A DNA stretch of 18,318 nt, taken from the NCBI GenBank assembly GCA_937859855.1, contig CALMAR010000429.1, positions 455 through 18,772 on the forward strand, read 5' to 3'. The position numbers and the translations under genes are program-made. Shown here piece by piece: positions 1-6,805 of this stretch. The notes beneath the pieces were generated by a model that made no database searches, was not told the origin of the DNA, and saw only the letters and a program-made list of their open reading frames with translations. Source of the stretch: an uncultured Kineosporia sp. (GTDB lineage: Bacteria; Actinomycetota; Actinomycetes; Actinomycetales; Kineosporiaceae). Numbering within the stretch: the stretch's first letter is position 1; every line of letters starts with the position of its first letter.

Positions 1-25
1 GCGTATACAGGTGCGGACGCCGAGC

Positions 26-69
26 CTACGGATCAAGAGGTTGGGGTTTCGAATCACTCCGGGCGCGCC
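26..69 (+). repeat. Decayed 3' half of tRNA-Arg(ACG), probable old attachment site
   Basis: The stretch reads as anticodon loop CTACGGA (anticodon ACG), anticodon-stem strand TCAAG, variable region AGGTT, T arm GGGGT-TTCGAAT-CACTC, acceptor strand CGGGCGC, discriminator G and CC. The T stem has two mismatches and CCG replaces CCA, so it is decayed. The preceding 25 bases do not form the expected 5' half. A tRNA 3' half without its 5' half is the usual footprint of a tyrosine-integrase element. The tRNA identity is recalled from actinobacterial tRNA-Arg sequences, not searched. Confidence 0.55.
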
Positions 70-304
70 GCATATCTGCAGGTCAGAGTTTCGCACGATG
101 ACATCATCTCGGTCGAATGCCCAATAAGCGCAACCGAATCACAACCAGCTCGCGGCTAGATCCGCTTAGAACAGCGCAACCTGAACGGGGCACTTCCGGA
201 TGCTCAGGCTCCGGATGGGCGGGCGGGTACGTGCACTCTTGAAGCGGAGGTAGGGGTCTTTCGATCATGCTGTGAACGTGTCGGAATGCGAGACTCAGGT
301 TCCG
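70..304. other. Intergenic stretch, no feature recognised
   Basis: I see no credible coding frame, tRNA or repeat between the tRNA-Arg remnant and the methyltransferase stop. The sequence is GC-rich without marked dyads. Confidence 0.4.
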
Positions 305-918
305 TCAGGGCCTGCGGGCGAGCACGCAGAGCCACCCGCTCTCCTCATGCTCGACCGATCGTTGGGTCCACTCCGGCCGGAACCGGCCTGATCCAGTGCG
401 CTCAGGAAGGCGTCGGCGGTCCGCAGCACGCGGTAGTAGGGCGTCCCGGACTCACCGACCTCCCATCCTGCGCCCTCGCCCAGAGGGACGGAGACCAAGA
501 ATCGCCCGTCCGGACGGAGGGCCCCGGTGACCTTCATCAGTACCTCAGACAGGTCGTCCTGCTCCACGTGCTGGAGGACGTGCAGGGTTACCACGCCGTC
601 GTAGGGGCCACCGAGATCGTCGTTTATCGCGTCCAGCCGGTCGACCATTCTGCCCCGGGCCTTCTGGACGTCGATGAATGCCTGAGTAATGTCGGTTCGG
701 CGGACCACCAGCCCGGCTTCCTCCAGGGCGTCGGCATCCCACCCCGGACCGGAACCGATCTCCAGGACATGTCCGGCCGGAACGGCCTCGGCCAAGCGGA
801 TGAGACCGCCGGCCAGAACCCGAGTACCCGCGGTCTGGCGCGTGTATTCGCCAGCGATCTCCTCGTAGGACTCGACCGTGCGAGCATTGGGCGAACCAGC
901 CGGACCGGGATGCGCCAT
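305..918 (-). pseudogene. Class I SAM-dependent methyltransferase with C-terminal frameshift
   Basis: The frame starting with ATG at 918 (MAHPGPAGSP) carries the SAM-binding motif I VLEIGSGPGWDADALE, an acidic end of strand 2 (RRTD), a motif around DGVVTLHVLQHV and the post-motif GALRPDGRFLVSVP. This is typical of class I methyltransferases (Methyltransf_11/25 type); the substrate cannot be told. After ALDQAG the frame degenerates and stops at 295. A shift near 381-383 instead gives EWTQRSVEHEESGWLCVLAR followed by RP and a stop at 305-307, the kind of C-terminus expected for this family. One missing T would turn GGT-TCC-GGC-CGG into GGT-TTC-CGG-CCG and restore AGFRPEWTQ. About 25 C-terminal residues are therefore out of frame. 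I saw no Shine-Dalgarno at 918. An in-frame ATG at 978 is possible but adds a low-complexity Arg/Pro-rich leader. Confidence 0.7.
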
Positions 919-1060
919 CAGCTGGCCACAGTGCGCGACGCGGCGCCCTGGGTGCGGGTTCGGCCGCCGTGCAGCCATTCGCCGTCCATGAGACGAACAT
1001 ACGCATCCGGTCGGGAGACATGATGAGGGCACGGCCACACAACCACGTGCCGCTCACACC

Positions 1061-1140
1061 GAGGTGCAGCGTGTGTCTCGTAATGAATAGGTCGTGGGTT
1101 CGATTCCCACAGGCGGCTCCGACAAACGCCCAGGTCAGAG
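1061..1140 (+). repeat. tRNA-Thr(CGT) 3'-half repeat, copy A (putative att site)
   Basis: Positions 1077-1120 hold anticodon loop CTCGTAA, stem strand TGAAT, variable AGGTC, T arm GTGGG-TTCGATT-CCCAC, acceptor strand AGGCGGC, discriminator T and CC. The next bases, GACAAACGCCCAGGTCAGAG, match the sequence after copies C, D and E and are a decayed terminator half. About 15 bases upstream (GGTGCAGCGTGTGT) match copy C. No 5' tRNA half precedes it. A GTGGGACAC motif follows at 1182-1190. Confidence 0.85.
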
Positions 1141-1290
1141 ACCAGTTGAGACGATCGTCGCGTCTGCTTGAACGTTGAACCGTGGGACACGGGTGTGAAT
1201 AGGTCGGCCGCCCTGTGCGCGCTCGACGAAGTACACAGACACAGCCGGATGACGCTCCGGCCGGCCGGCGGCGAGTCGTATCGTTTGGGC

Positions 1291-1521
1291 ATGGCCTTCG
1301 AGCGGATCACGGTGAACCCGGCACTGATGGGTGGCGTGCCGACGATCCGTGGTCTGCGCATCCCCGTAGCCACGGTGGTCTCGATGCTGGCCGACGGGAT
1401 GACCGCTGAGGAGATCTGCCGCGACCTGCCGGACCTAGAGCTGCAAGACGTCTCCGAGGCTTTGAGGTTCGCGGCCGAGTCGGTGCGGGAACGTCAGATC
1501 CCGCTGCGTCCCTCCGCATGA
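1291..1521 (+). CDS. DUF433 family antitoxin-like protein
   Basis: This 76-residue protein begins MAFERITVNPALMGGVPTIR. It shows the DUF433 signature: GGVPTIRGLRIPV (residues 14-26), then ADGMTAEEICRDLPDL (34-49) and an ELQDVSEAL helix, matching the usual family length of about 75-80. DUF433 proteins are small helix-turn-helix-like proteins that often act as antitoxins and DNA-binding autoregulators of PIN-like toxins. Its stop overlaps the next start in ATGA (1518-1521), so the two are translationally coupled. The frame is open upstream to 1168, but homology starts at 1291. There is no clear Shine-Dalgarno; TATCGT at 1279-1284 lies 6 nt before the ATG and could be the -10 of a leaderless transcript. 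The function is inferred from family and pairing. Confidence 0.85.
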   Translation: MAFERITVNPALMGGVPTIRGLRIPVATVVSMLADGMTAEEICRDLPDLELQDVSEALRFAAESVRERQIPLRPSA

Positions 1522-1886
1522 GGGTTCTGCTTGACAACAACCTGTCTCCCCGCATGGTTCCGGCCTTGTCCTCAGCTGGATGGGACGTCGTACACGTTCG
1601 CTCGATCGGTCTTCGTGATGCGGAGGACGATGTCGTGCTGGAGGCCGCCCGCTCGGACGATCGGATCTTGATCAGTGCCGACACGGACTTCGGCGCTCTG
1701 CTGGCCTCCAGCCATGCGCCGACGCCGTCCGTGGTTTTGGTCCGTCGCGTCGCCGGCCGCCGCGTCGAGGCGCTGGCGGCTCTCCTACTGGCGAACCTCC
1801 CCGAGGCCGCTGAGGATCTCGCGGCCGGTGCCGTCGTGGTGGTCGGCGACGACAACATGCGGGTACGGCGCCTGCCTATCGGCTGA
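1518..1886 (+). CDS. DUF5615 PIN-like toxin
   Basis: This 122-residue protein is of the DUF5615 (PIN-like) family, related to VapC/Mut7-C ribonucleases. It opens with MRVLLDNNLSPRMVPAL, giving the first acidic site at D6. The segment GWDVVHVRSIGLRDAEDDVV (residues 21-40) is the usual core, with acidic residues D34, E36, D37 and D38. The LISADTDFGALL segment (51-62) supplies D55 and D57. These acidic residues would coordinate a metal for RNA cleavage. Length and motif order are normal for the family. It overlaps the DUF433 gene by 4 nt, the standard layout of this toxin-antitoxin pair. RNase activity is family knowledge, not shown here. The pair sits alone between repeats A and B. Confidence 0.85.
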   Translation: MRVLLDNNLSPRMVPALSSAGWDVVHVRSIGLRDAEDDVVLEAARSDDRILISADTDFGALLASSHAPTPSVVLVRRVAGRRVEALAALLLANLPEAAEDLAAGAVVVVGDDNMRVRRLPIG

Positions 1887-1891
1887 CGGTC

Positions 1892-2037
1892 GTGGGACAC
1901 GGATCGCGTTCGCGCGGTTCGCTGAGTTCGTCCAGCGCGGCAAGGTGTGTTCCTGAGGCTGCGCAGTGTGCTGTGAGCGTTGTAGCTGTTCCCTCGTAAT
2001 GAATAAGTCGTGGCTTCGATTCCCACAGGCGGCTCCA
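1892..2037 (+). repeat. tRNA-Thr(CGT) 3'-half repeat, copy B, with upstream arm
   Basis: The tRNA part is 1993-2037 (CTCGTAA loop, TGAAT, AAGTC, GTGGC-TTCGATT-CCCAC, AGGCGGC, T, CCA). It is the only copy that keeps CCA, and it has two substitutions relative to copy C. Upstream, GTGGGACAC (1892-1900), then GCGTT and TTCGCTGAGTTCGT match the same order upstream of copy C, so the repeat includes an element-derived arm of about 100 bp. Confidence 0.85.
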
Positions 2038-2085
2038 GCGCTGACCAGCGGAAACGCTGATCTGAAGATCGAACTGGCCTGTCAT

Positions 2086-2104
2086 GTGCCACGTCTTGTG
2101 CCAC
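2086..2104 (-). repeat. Inverted pair of GTGGCAC motifs, candidate arm-type sites
   Basis: GTGCCAC occurs at 2086-2092 and 2098-2104. Read on the minus strand it is GTGGCAC twice, 12 bp apart. Copy C has GTGGGACAC twice, also 12 bp apart, on the plus strand (7654 and 7666). Same-spaced pairs on either side of tRNA-derived cores suggest integrase or excisionase arm-binding sites. This is inference. Confidence 0.35.
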
Positions 2105-2243
2105 GGAACTGGCCGGGACCCAGCGGCAGCGCGCCGAGCCCGACCGGCAGGCCATGATGCTGACGACGGCGGACCCGGCGTCCATCAGCGCGTGAGACAG
2201 ACCGTGAAGAAGCGCGGTCCCGCTGAACTGCCTCGCCAACCGA

Positions 2244-2777
2244 TCACCGGACCTCGGCGTCCGACTCTTCGGTTGTGTCTTCGCCGCCGTAGCGACGTCG
2301 GGCGCGGAAGCCCATAACGGTGAGGCCACCGAACATCAAAGCCAGCGGCGAGAAGGCGATCGCGCCGCCGACGTACTGGCTGTCGTCGCGGGTAACGGCC
2401 AGTACGACGAACCAGACCACGCCGGCGACGAAGACCGTAGTCACCAGGCAGGCGAATACGAGTCGGGCCCTGATGTGGGAGACGCCTTGCCAGGCCTCGC
2501 GCCGGGCCTTCTCGTCCCGGCCGGCCGGATACCGGCGAGTCTCCTCCGCCTCGTCGCGCATCTTCCGGCGGAAGTAGCCGGTACCTGCGAAGACGGCGGC
2601 CGGCAACGACACGGCGGCTACGACGATTCCTCCGATGTTGCGCGCGGTGCCGTGCAGATCAACCAGCCGCAGGAGGATCTGCGGGACCCAGAAGAGAGTC
2701 AAGCCCAGGATCAGACCGGTCCGGCTCTCCCACCAAATCCAGAACCCGGTTGTGCTCATCCCTGAGTCGTCGCTCAT
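2244..2777 (-). CDS. Four-helix membrane protein of unknown function
   Basis: The protein has 177 residues from ATG at 2777 (MSDDSGMSTT). I predict four membrane helices at about residues 20-38, 47-69, 105-128 and 136-157. A strongly charged cytoplasmic-looking loop lies between helices 2 and 3 (RRKMRDEAEETRRYP), and the C-terminal tail is acidic (GGEDTTEESDAEVR). I recognise no family. In-frame ATG at 2786 and GTG at 2804 are alternative starts; none has a convincing Shine-Dalgarno, so the N-terminus is uncertain. It reads toward repeat B and sits alone, with a truncated XRE gene upstream on the same strand. Codon use and hydrophobic periodicity support a real gene. Confidence 0.65.
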   Translation of the reverse strand: MSDDSGMSTTGFWIWWESRTGLILGLTLFWVPQILLRLVDLHGTARNIGGIVVAAVSLPAAVFAGTGYFRRKMRDEAEETRRYPAGRDEKARREAWQGVSHIRARLVFACLVTTVFVAGVVWFVVLAVTRDDSQYVGGAIAFSPLALMFGGLTVMGFRARRRYGGEDTTEESDAEVR

Positions 2778-2831
2778 GGACGTCATTCTGTGCGCGCTCG
2801 TCACGCTGTCGCCAGATGACGTTTGGAACTC

Positions 2832-3053
2832 CTATCCCAGGTCGAAGGACTTCAGATCGCTGGGGAACGCGCCGTCCAGGAGCTTGATGAGTGGAACCTC
2901 GAAGGCTTGGCACAGCGCTGGAAGGTCCTCGGCGGCCACTGTCCCAACGCCTCGTTCCGCGGCGCTGATGGGGTCGAGCGACCAACAGCAACTCTCGGCC
3001 AGGTCTACCTGGCGCCAGGCTCGTCGGCTGCACTCATCTGATCGCGTTAGCAC
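2832..3053 (-). pseudogene. Truncated XRE-family HTH regulator
   Basis: The minus-strand frame gives WRQVDLAESC, CWSLDPISAAERG, GTVAAEDLPALCQAFEVPL and IKLLDGAFPSDLKSFDLG. This is the second half of a Cro/C1-type (XRE) HTH: xxDLAexxGxSxxxISxxErG, then the fifth helix xLxxLCxAFxVPLxxLL. The first HTH helix and a normal start are missing. GTG at 3053 precedes only a short non-homologous leader, and Cys residues sit where conserved Arg/Gly are expected (AESCCWS). I read it as a decaying fragment, although a shortened expressed protein cannot be excluded. The stop is near 2832. Confidence 0.5.
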
Positions 3054-3159
3054 CGACGGAGCGCAGATCGGGCATGATTCGAAGCATCGGCGCAAACCCA
3101 AACGACTTTCAAGACGGGCACTAAGTCGGCCAACCCTAAACTGCGCGCGCAACGCGGCA

Positions 3160-3203
3160 GATCCGGTGGCCGCAGCGCACGCTATCTGCGGCATGATCGG
3201 ATG
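3160..3203. repeat. 44-bp dyad repeat, left copy
   Basis: The 44 bases match 4471-4514 with one difference (T at 3196 against C). Inside is a dyad: GCCGCAG, 10-nt spacer, CTGCGGC, with outer arms CCGGT and ATCGG. The outer stem is imperfect in this copy. Some weaker similarity extends upstream (CAACGCGGCA against CAACCCGGCA). Confidence 0.8.
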
Positions 3204-3543
3204 TCGAGAAATGTGACACAGTAGCCATTGAATGGGTGTAGAAATCGGCGTAGTGAACGACTAAGCCACTACGAACGCTAGGTCGGGCTGGTCGAGCGGG
3301 CAGCAGCCTGACAATGCGTTCTGTGCGGGCATGTCCGATAGCAGCCAGTGACTTCTATCGCGCGCTCTACACCGACATAGGACACAGCGCTTGCTGCTCG
3401 ATTGGTGTCGTGACGGGGCCGCCGGGATGCCTGCCCCATCGGCTGAAGTGAAAACTCACCTAAGCCTGCGGTCGTCTACACGTTTGAAAAATATATAGTG
3501 ACTCGCAAGATCAGCTTGGACACGTGAACTCGCCGGCCCCAGT
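3204..3543. other. Non-coding stretch with an AT-rich patch
   Basis: I see no coding frame. Base composition falls relative to the flanks, with an A/T run around 3483-3502 (TTTGAAAAATATATAGTGAC). That patch is downstream of the secreted-protein gene on its strand. No known RNA recognised. Confidence 0.4.
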
Positions 3544-3972
3544 TCATTGGCTCCATGCGGACCCGTTCACCTGCACCCGCGCCCGCAGAATAGGGAAGTA
3601 CACATGCCCGGGAGTACATGAATTAAGGTCATTATTTTCCCATGGGTTCTGATTGTAAATGGCCCCCTCTTCAACACCCACGTCATATAGCCAGAGCGTG
3701 TGTTCGAGCGAGAAATGATCCTTTCCATCGATTCGAATGTTTGTCTGCACCAGTAGTTGGATATCATCTCCATGATTGTTCACAAAATGGCCCCACTCAC
3801 GCCAATGATGAGCGCTAGGAGTCGAGTCGCAGTAGCTGAAGTAGATGCTTACTCCCGGAACAGTCTTTGACTTACTGCATCCGGTGTACGCCTGTGCCGT
3901 ACCCATAGACATCAAGGTAAGCGGCAGCACCAGCACTAATGGCAAACAAAGACGCAAAAAAAGAGCTTTCAC
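3544..3972 (-). CDS. Small secreted protein, unknown family, low-GC gene
   Basis: The gene encodes 142 residues from GTG at 3972, preceded by a strong Shine-Dalgarno AGGAG ending about 8 nt upstream. Residues 1-28 form a Sec signal peptide: positive MKALFLR, hydrophobic LCLPLVLVLPLTLM, and AQA before a predicted cleavage after A28. The mature part (about 114 residues) has Cys32, Cys48 and Cys119, aromatic-rich stretches (IYFSY, HTLWLYD) and a HHWREWGHF segment. It looks like a small extracellular beta-rich domain, but I recognise no family. The codons use many A/T third positions and the local GC is far below the neighbours, which points to transfer from another source. The gene lies between the two copies of the 44-bp repeat. 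It could be a secreted toxin, inhibitor or adhesin; the sequence does not decide. Confidence 0.7.
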   Translation of the reverse strand: MKALFLRLCLPLVLVLPLTLMSMGTAQAYTGCSKSKTVPGVSIYFSYCDSTPSAHHWREWGHFVNNHGDDIQLLVQTNIRIDGKDHFSLEHTLWLYDVGVEEGAIYNQNPWENNDLNSCTPGHVYFPILRARVQVNGSAWSQ

Positions 3973-4470
3973 GTTGCACTCCTAACACGGTCCTTCGGGA
4001 TGTCGAATCAAATTACCGAGGTGCGGCTGCGGCCGCGGAGCGTTCGCATGATGGAGTGAAGTCTAGCTGGGCAGGCGGGGAGCCGAAAGGGTCGACGCCT
4101 CTAACTGCGACTGCTATTCGCCGGCGGCTACAGCGGCTCTCACACTTTAGGGGGTGAAGAGGGGGTCGGGCCACGTCGGTCCCTGGATAGGTTCGGGCTT
4201 CCGAGGACGGCAGTTCTGAAGCTATCGAGCCGCGCCTCCCAGGGCAGGACAGCTAGACGTGGTTGCGGGAGGTGAACGACGGTCTACTCACCGCATCCGG
4301 CCCGACGGACCGTGATCAGCCGTACGACATCCCATCAGCCGTCACGCCTCCTCACGACCAGCGGGCGCACGGTCTGCCGCAAGACCTCCAACGATCCGAT
4401 CCGGACAGTGCTGTCCCGCCGGCCGATACCGGCACCGAGACTGCCAGAAGCAACCCGGCACATCCCATGA
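3973..4470. other. Non-coding stretch upstream of the secreted-protein gene
   Basis: It contains the upstream region of the minus-strand secreted-protein gene, with AATTTGATTCGAC near 4005-4017 as a possible promoter part. No credible protein was found; the short open frames here lack start signals and family features. Confidence 0.35.
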
Positions 4471-4514
4471 GATCCGGTGGCCGCAGCGCACGCTATCTGC
4501 GGCATGACCGGATG
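4471..4514. repeat. 44-bp dyad repeat, right copy
   Basis: This is the second copy of the 3160-3203 sequence, same orientation, one mismatch. The dyad is better here: CCGGT-g-GCCGCAG, 10-nt spacer, CTGCGGC-atg-ACCGG, so 12 paired positions with small internal loops. The two copies bracket about 1.27 kb that includes the low-GC secreted-protein gene. It could be a recombination-site pair, ends of a small mobile unit or a duplicated operator. Confidence 0.8.
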
Positions 4515-4651
4515 GGCCGACGCCCCGATGAATAGTGCGGTCGTGGGCCACATTGAGGACTCTTCGCTCGATAGTTCCCGGTCCTCAAGTGGAACTTAGG
4601 GTACCGTCCTGATTATTATAGGTTGTCAGACCTTTTGATGGGGCTGTTCGA

Positions 4652-4680
4652 AAGGACTTGGTCCCGTAACCAAGTTCCTT
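4652..4680. other. Strong hairpin of unknown role
   Basis: AAGGA-CTTGGT (4652-4662) pairs with ACCAAG-T-TCCTT (4669-4680): an 11-bp stem with one bulged T and a 6-nt loop CCCGTA. No T-run follows on either strand, so it is not a classical intrinsic terminator. It lies in a gene-free block next to the 23S fragment. Confidence 0.5.
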
Positions 4681-4782
4681 AATTCCGGAGCGGCCTTCCG
4701 CCTGCCATGCAATCTCGACCTTCCAAGAACAGTCACAATGCTTAGTATGTGCTTCCAGGAGAATTTCGACGGGGTCGGTTCG

Positions 4783-4867
<85 letters not shown>

Positions 4868-4986
4868 TGCAGGCCCTGCTCAACCTTGGGTAAACGCTTT
4901 GCCCGCCCACGGCTCCCGTATCCACCGGGACGGCGACGGTGTCGACAGTGCTCGCTCTCGGGCGCTGAGCTGTGAGTTTGCCCGGG

Positions 4987-5541
4987 CTAGGGAAGACCGA
5001 CGCGGTTGAACTCTTGCTGCAGGCGTGGCCGGTTGCGGTTTTCGTGGCGTAGCTGGTTGATGAGTTCGTCGACCTCGGCTGCCTGCGGGTGACCGGTGGT
5101 GAGCTTCCGCAGGCCGGCGAGTCGGCGGGCGGCGGCCTTGTACCGCTTGGCGTTGGCCTCGAACAGGTCGCTGATCACCAGGCGGGTGTGGATGGGCAGG
5201 ACGGCAACCGGGTCGATCTTCTCGTAGGCCTTGATCAGTTCGTTCCAGGTGTGGTCGGAGTCCAGGCACAGGTCGTGCGCCAGGTGCCAGGCCAGCTGCG
5301 GGTCCTTCAGTGTGAGCAGGGTGAACAGGACGGCGTCGCTGGGCTTGTCCCGCAGCGGTCAGGACGTCGTCGCGGTGCGCGGGCCACGCGGCGCCGGCCG
5401 CGGTGTGCAGGCGGGCGGCGGTCGAGGACGACCGCCAGCGGCGGAACACCAGCAGCCGGGCGTCCAGGAGCTGGTCGGAGTGGTGTTTGGCCAACAGACG
5501 GCACCAGGTCTCGGCGGCGCGGAGGATGTCGCGACGTAGGT
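4987..5541 (-). pseudogene. Frameshifted C-terminal fragment of a large helical protein (possibly SWIM zinc-finger type)
   Basis: Two minus-strand frames join into one protein end. The first runs RAAETWCRLLAKHHSDQ, then LLVFRRWRSS, to AAWPAHRDDVLTA. Near 5356 two bases appear to be missing (LTA then LRDKP). The second frame continues SDAVLFTLLTLKDPQLAWHL, KIDPVAVLPIHTRLVISDLF, RRLAGLRKLTTGHPQAAEVD and LQQEFNRVGLP, with a TAG at 4987-4989. The pattern, alpha-helical repeats ending in an aligned LxxLRxxxxxRPxLxxEF helix, resembles the C-terminal part of actinobacterial SWIM zinc-finger-like proteins; I am not sure of the family. The N-terminal part is missing: the fragment starts right at the TIR gene stop (5542), so the TIR gene may have been inserted at this junction. 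Confidence 0.5.
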
Positions 5542-6258
5542 CTACGCGGCCGGGAGCGCAGCGGCGGCAGCGGCGATCTTGGCGGCTACGTCGTCAAGCG
5601 AAGACTCCGCCGTGCTGAGTCCGGCGTGCGACGCGAGCATCGGGCTGACGTCGTACAACTCGTCGAAGGTCACGCCGTGCGTGATGGGAACGACACGCCT
5701 GCTATTGAGCAGCACAGCAAGTTCCTTATCGGCGATGCCCTCGTTACTGAAGCTCCTGAGCAGAGCTGGCGTCACAAGCACAAGCCCGATGCGGGAGTTC
5801 CGGAGCCCCTTGTCGATCTCGCGAGTCATCAGCGAACCGAGAGGGATGTCTTCCTCGCTGAACCACACGGTCGCGCCGTTCGCCTTCAGCTGGCGGTGGA
5901 GGTCAGCCGCGCTGCCTTGACGGTCGTCCCAGGCGTGGCAGAGGAAGAGGTCGCGACGGTCCGGGTGGGTGCGAGCTTGCTCCGCAGCCTTCTCCGCGTA
6001 TGGCTCAACGGCGCGCCACTCGCTAGGGCTGTACGAGACGGATCTGCCGGTCCTAGTGCGTCGCGAGGTCGAGCCGCCGGACGATGACGACCCCCCTGAC
6101 GATGACGACCCGTATGTCGATCCCCGCCCGCTTGCATACGCCGAGCCGCCGTAGGGGGAGTAGGAGGAGCGGTACCGCGACCGCCCCCTGCACGCAGGGC
6201 AGTTTGCCGCGGCGGCGGATGAGCGGTGACCGTTAACGGGGGCTGTGCATTGCGCCAT
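5542..6258 (-). CDS. TIR-domain protein with N-terminal Cys/His motif
   Basis: The protein has 238 residues from ATG at 6258. The N-terminus MAQCTAPVNGHRSSAAAANC followed by PAC gives C4, H11, C20 and C23, a likely small zinc-binding motif. Residues 28-75 form a Ser/Gly/Tyr-rich flexible linker. Residues 101-215 are a TIR domain: strand A DLFLCHAWDD, VWFSEEDIPLGSLMTREIDK around 131-150, strand D IGLVLVTPALL, and ADKELAVLL with E179 at the position of the catalytic glutamate of NAD-cleaving TIR domains. Bacterial TIR proteins commonly hydrolyse NAD+ or make signalling nucleotides in phage defence; activity here is inferred. TACCAT lies 6 nt upstream of the ATG, with no Shine-Dalgarno, so the mRNA may be leaderless. 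The longer upstream frame (to 6483) is low-complexity and rejected. It is divergent from the gene at 6473. Confidence 0.85.
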   Translation of the reverse strand: MAQCTAPVNGHRSSAAAANCPACRGRSRYRSSYSPYGGSAYASGRGSTYGSSSSGGSSSSGGSTSRRTRTGRSVSYSPSEWRAVEPYAEKAAEQARTHPDRRDLFLCHAWDDRQGSAADLHRQLKANGATVWFSEEDIPLGSLMTREIDKGLRNSRIGLVLVTPALLRSFSNEGIADKELAVLLNSRRVVPITHGVTFDELYDVSPMLASHAGLSTAESSLDDVAAKIAAAAAALPAA

Positions 6259-6472
6259 GGAGCGATGGTAGAGGCGCCCAGCGGCAGTCAGATCACGCGT
6301 GCAGATCCCCGAGACCGGGTCGCCCGAGCCTCCCACTCTTTGGCGCGACCGTGCTCTTCGAGGTTCGGACGTGGAGCCCTGCTGCCGCGTCTGATACAGG
6401 TCGCGTGTCGCGTCAGGCCTCAACCTTCTGCCCAACCTCAAGCACATCACTGACGGCGTCGATAAGGGGCTC
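6259..6472. promoter_or_regulatory. Divergent intergenic region between the TIR gene and small membrane gene
   Basis: This 214-bp gap must hold promoters for both directions. TACCAT on the minus strand (about 6265-6270) could be the -10 for a leaderless TIR transcript. For the plus-strand gene, AAGGGG at 6464-6469 is the ribosome binding site. No operator dyad was obvious. Confidence 0.35.
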
Positions 6473-6805
6473 ATGGGGGCCAAGGAGTGGGGTCAGCTGG
6501 CCGTCGCTGGCTTAGTTCTGTTGGGGTCTCTTGCGGCGGTCTACCAGAAGCTAAAAGCGGATAATCGTGACCAATGGTGGAAACGGACCCAATGGGCTCT
6601 TGACAAGGTCCTGACCCCTGCAGAAGAGCAGGCATCCAAAGTAGTCGGATATGCGGTACTCATGGCCTTGATTGAGAGCCGAATGGCAGGTCGTGACGAA
6701 AAGGACATGCTCTTTGAAATCACAGCGATCGATCTTGAGGAATACGAACAAATGTCTCAAACAGAGTCAGACGCTACTGGCACGACATCTGAGGGAGTGG
6801 GTTGA
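6473..6805 (+). CDS. Small single-helix membrane protein, unknown
   Basis: The gene encodes 110 residues from ATG at 6473, with AAGGGG three bases upstream of the start. An N-terminal membrane helix spans about residues 8-25 (LAVAGLVLLGSLAAVYQ). A basic, Trp-rich stretch (RDQWWKRTQWALDKVL) and a mostly alpha-helical acidic domain follow, with MALIESRMAGRDEKDMLFEI and IDLEEYEQM. The likely topology is an anchored cytoplasmic domain. No family is recognised. Third codon positions are less GC-biased than in the genes after 8800, in line with an accessory origin. Its stop overlaps the next start (TGATG, 6803-6807), so the two are probably one operon. It could work with the divergent TIR gene, but only adjacency suggests it. 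Confidence 0.65.
   Translation: MGAKEWGQLAVAGLVLLGSLAAVYQKLKADNRDQWWKRTQWALDKVLTPAEEQASKVVGYAVLMALIESRMAGRDEKDMLFEITAIDLEEYEQMSQTESDATGTTSEGVG

Noticed and set aside
286..1023. Long plus-strand open frame opposite the methyltransferase
   Set aside because: It is antisense to clear methyltransferase motifs and has no family features; GC-rich third positions create such frames.
1077..1120. A functional tRNA-Thr gene at any of the five repeats
   Set aside because: The D arm and 5' acceptor strand are absent at every copy, so none can fold as a complete tRNA.
2140..2215. Similarity between sequence after repeat B (CCATCAGCGCGTGAGACAG) and sequence near 14350 (CCATCGCGGCGCGAGACAG)
   Set aside because: The match is short and I could not extend it into a clear repeat or a common coding frame, so I do not claim it as part of the element.
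5089..6087. 332-codon plus-strand frame across the TIR gene and the fragment
   Set aside because: It is antisense to the TIR domain and consists of Arg/Gly-rich sequence without motifs.
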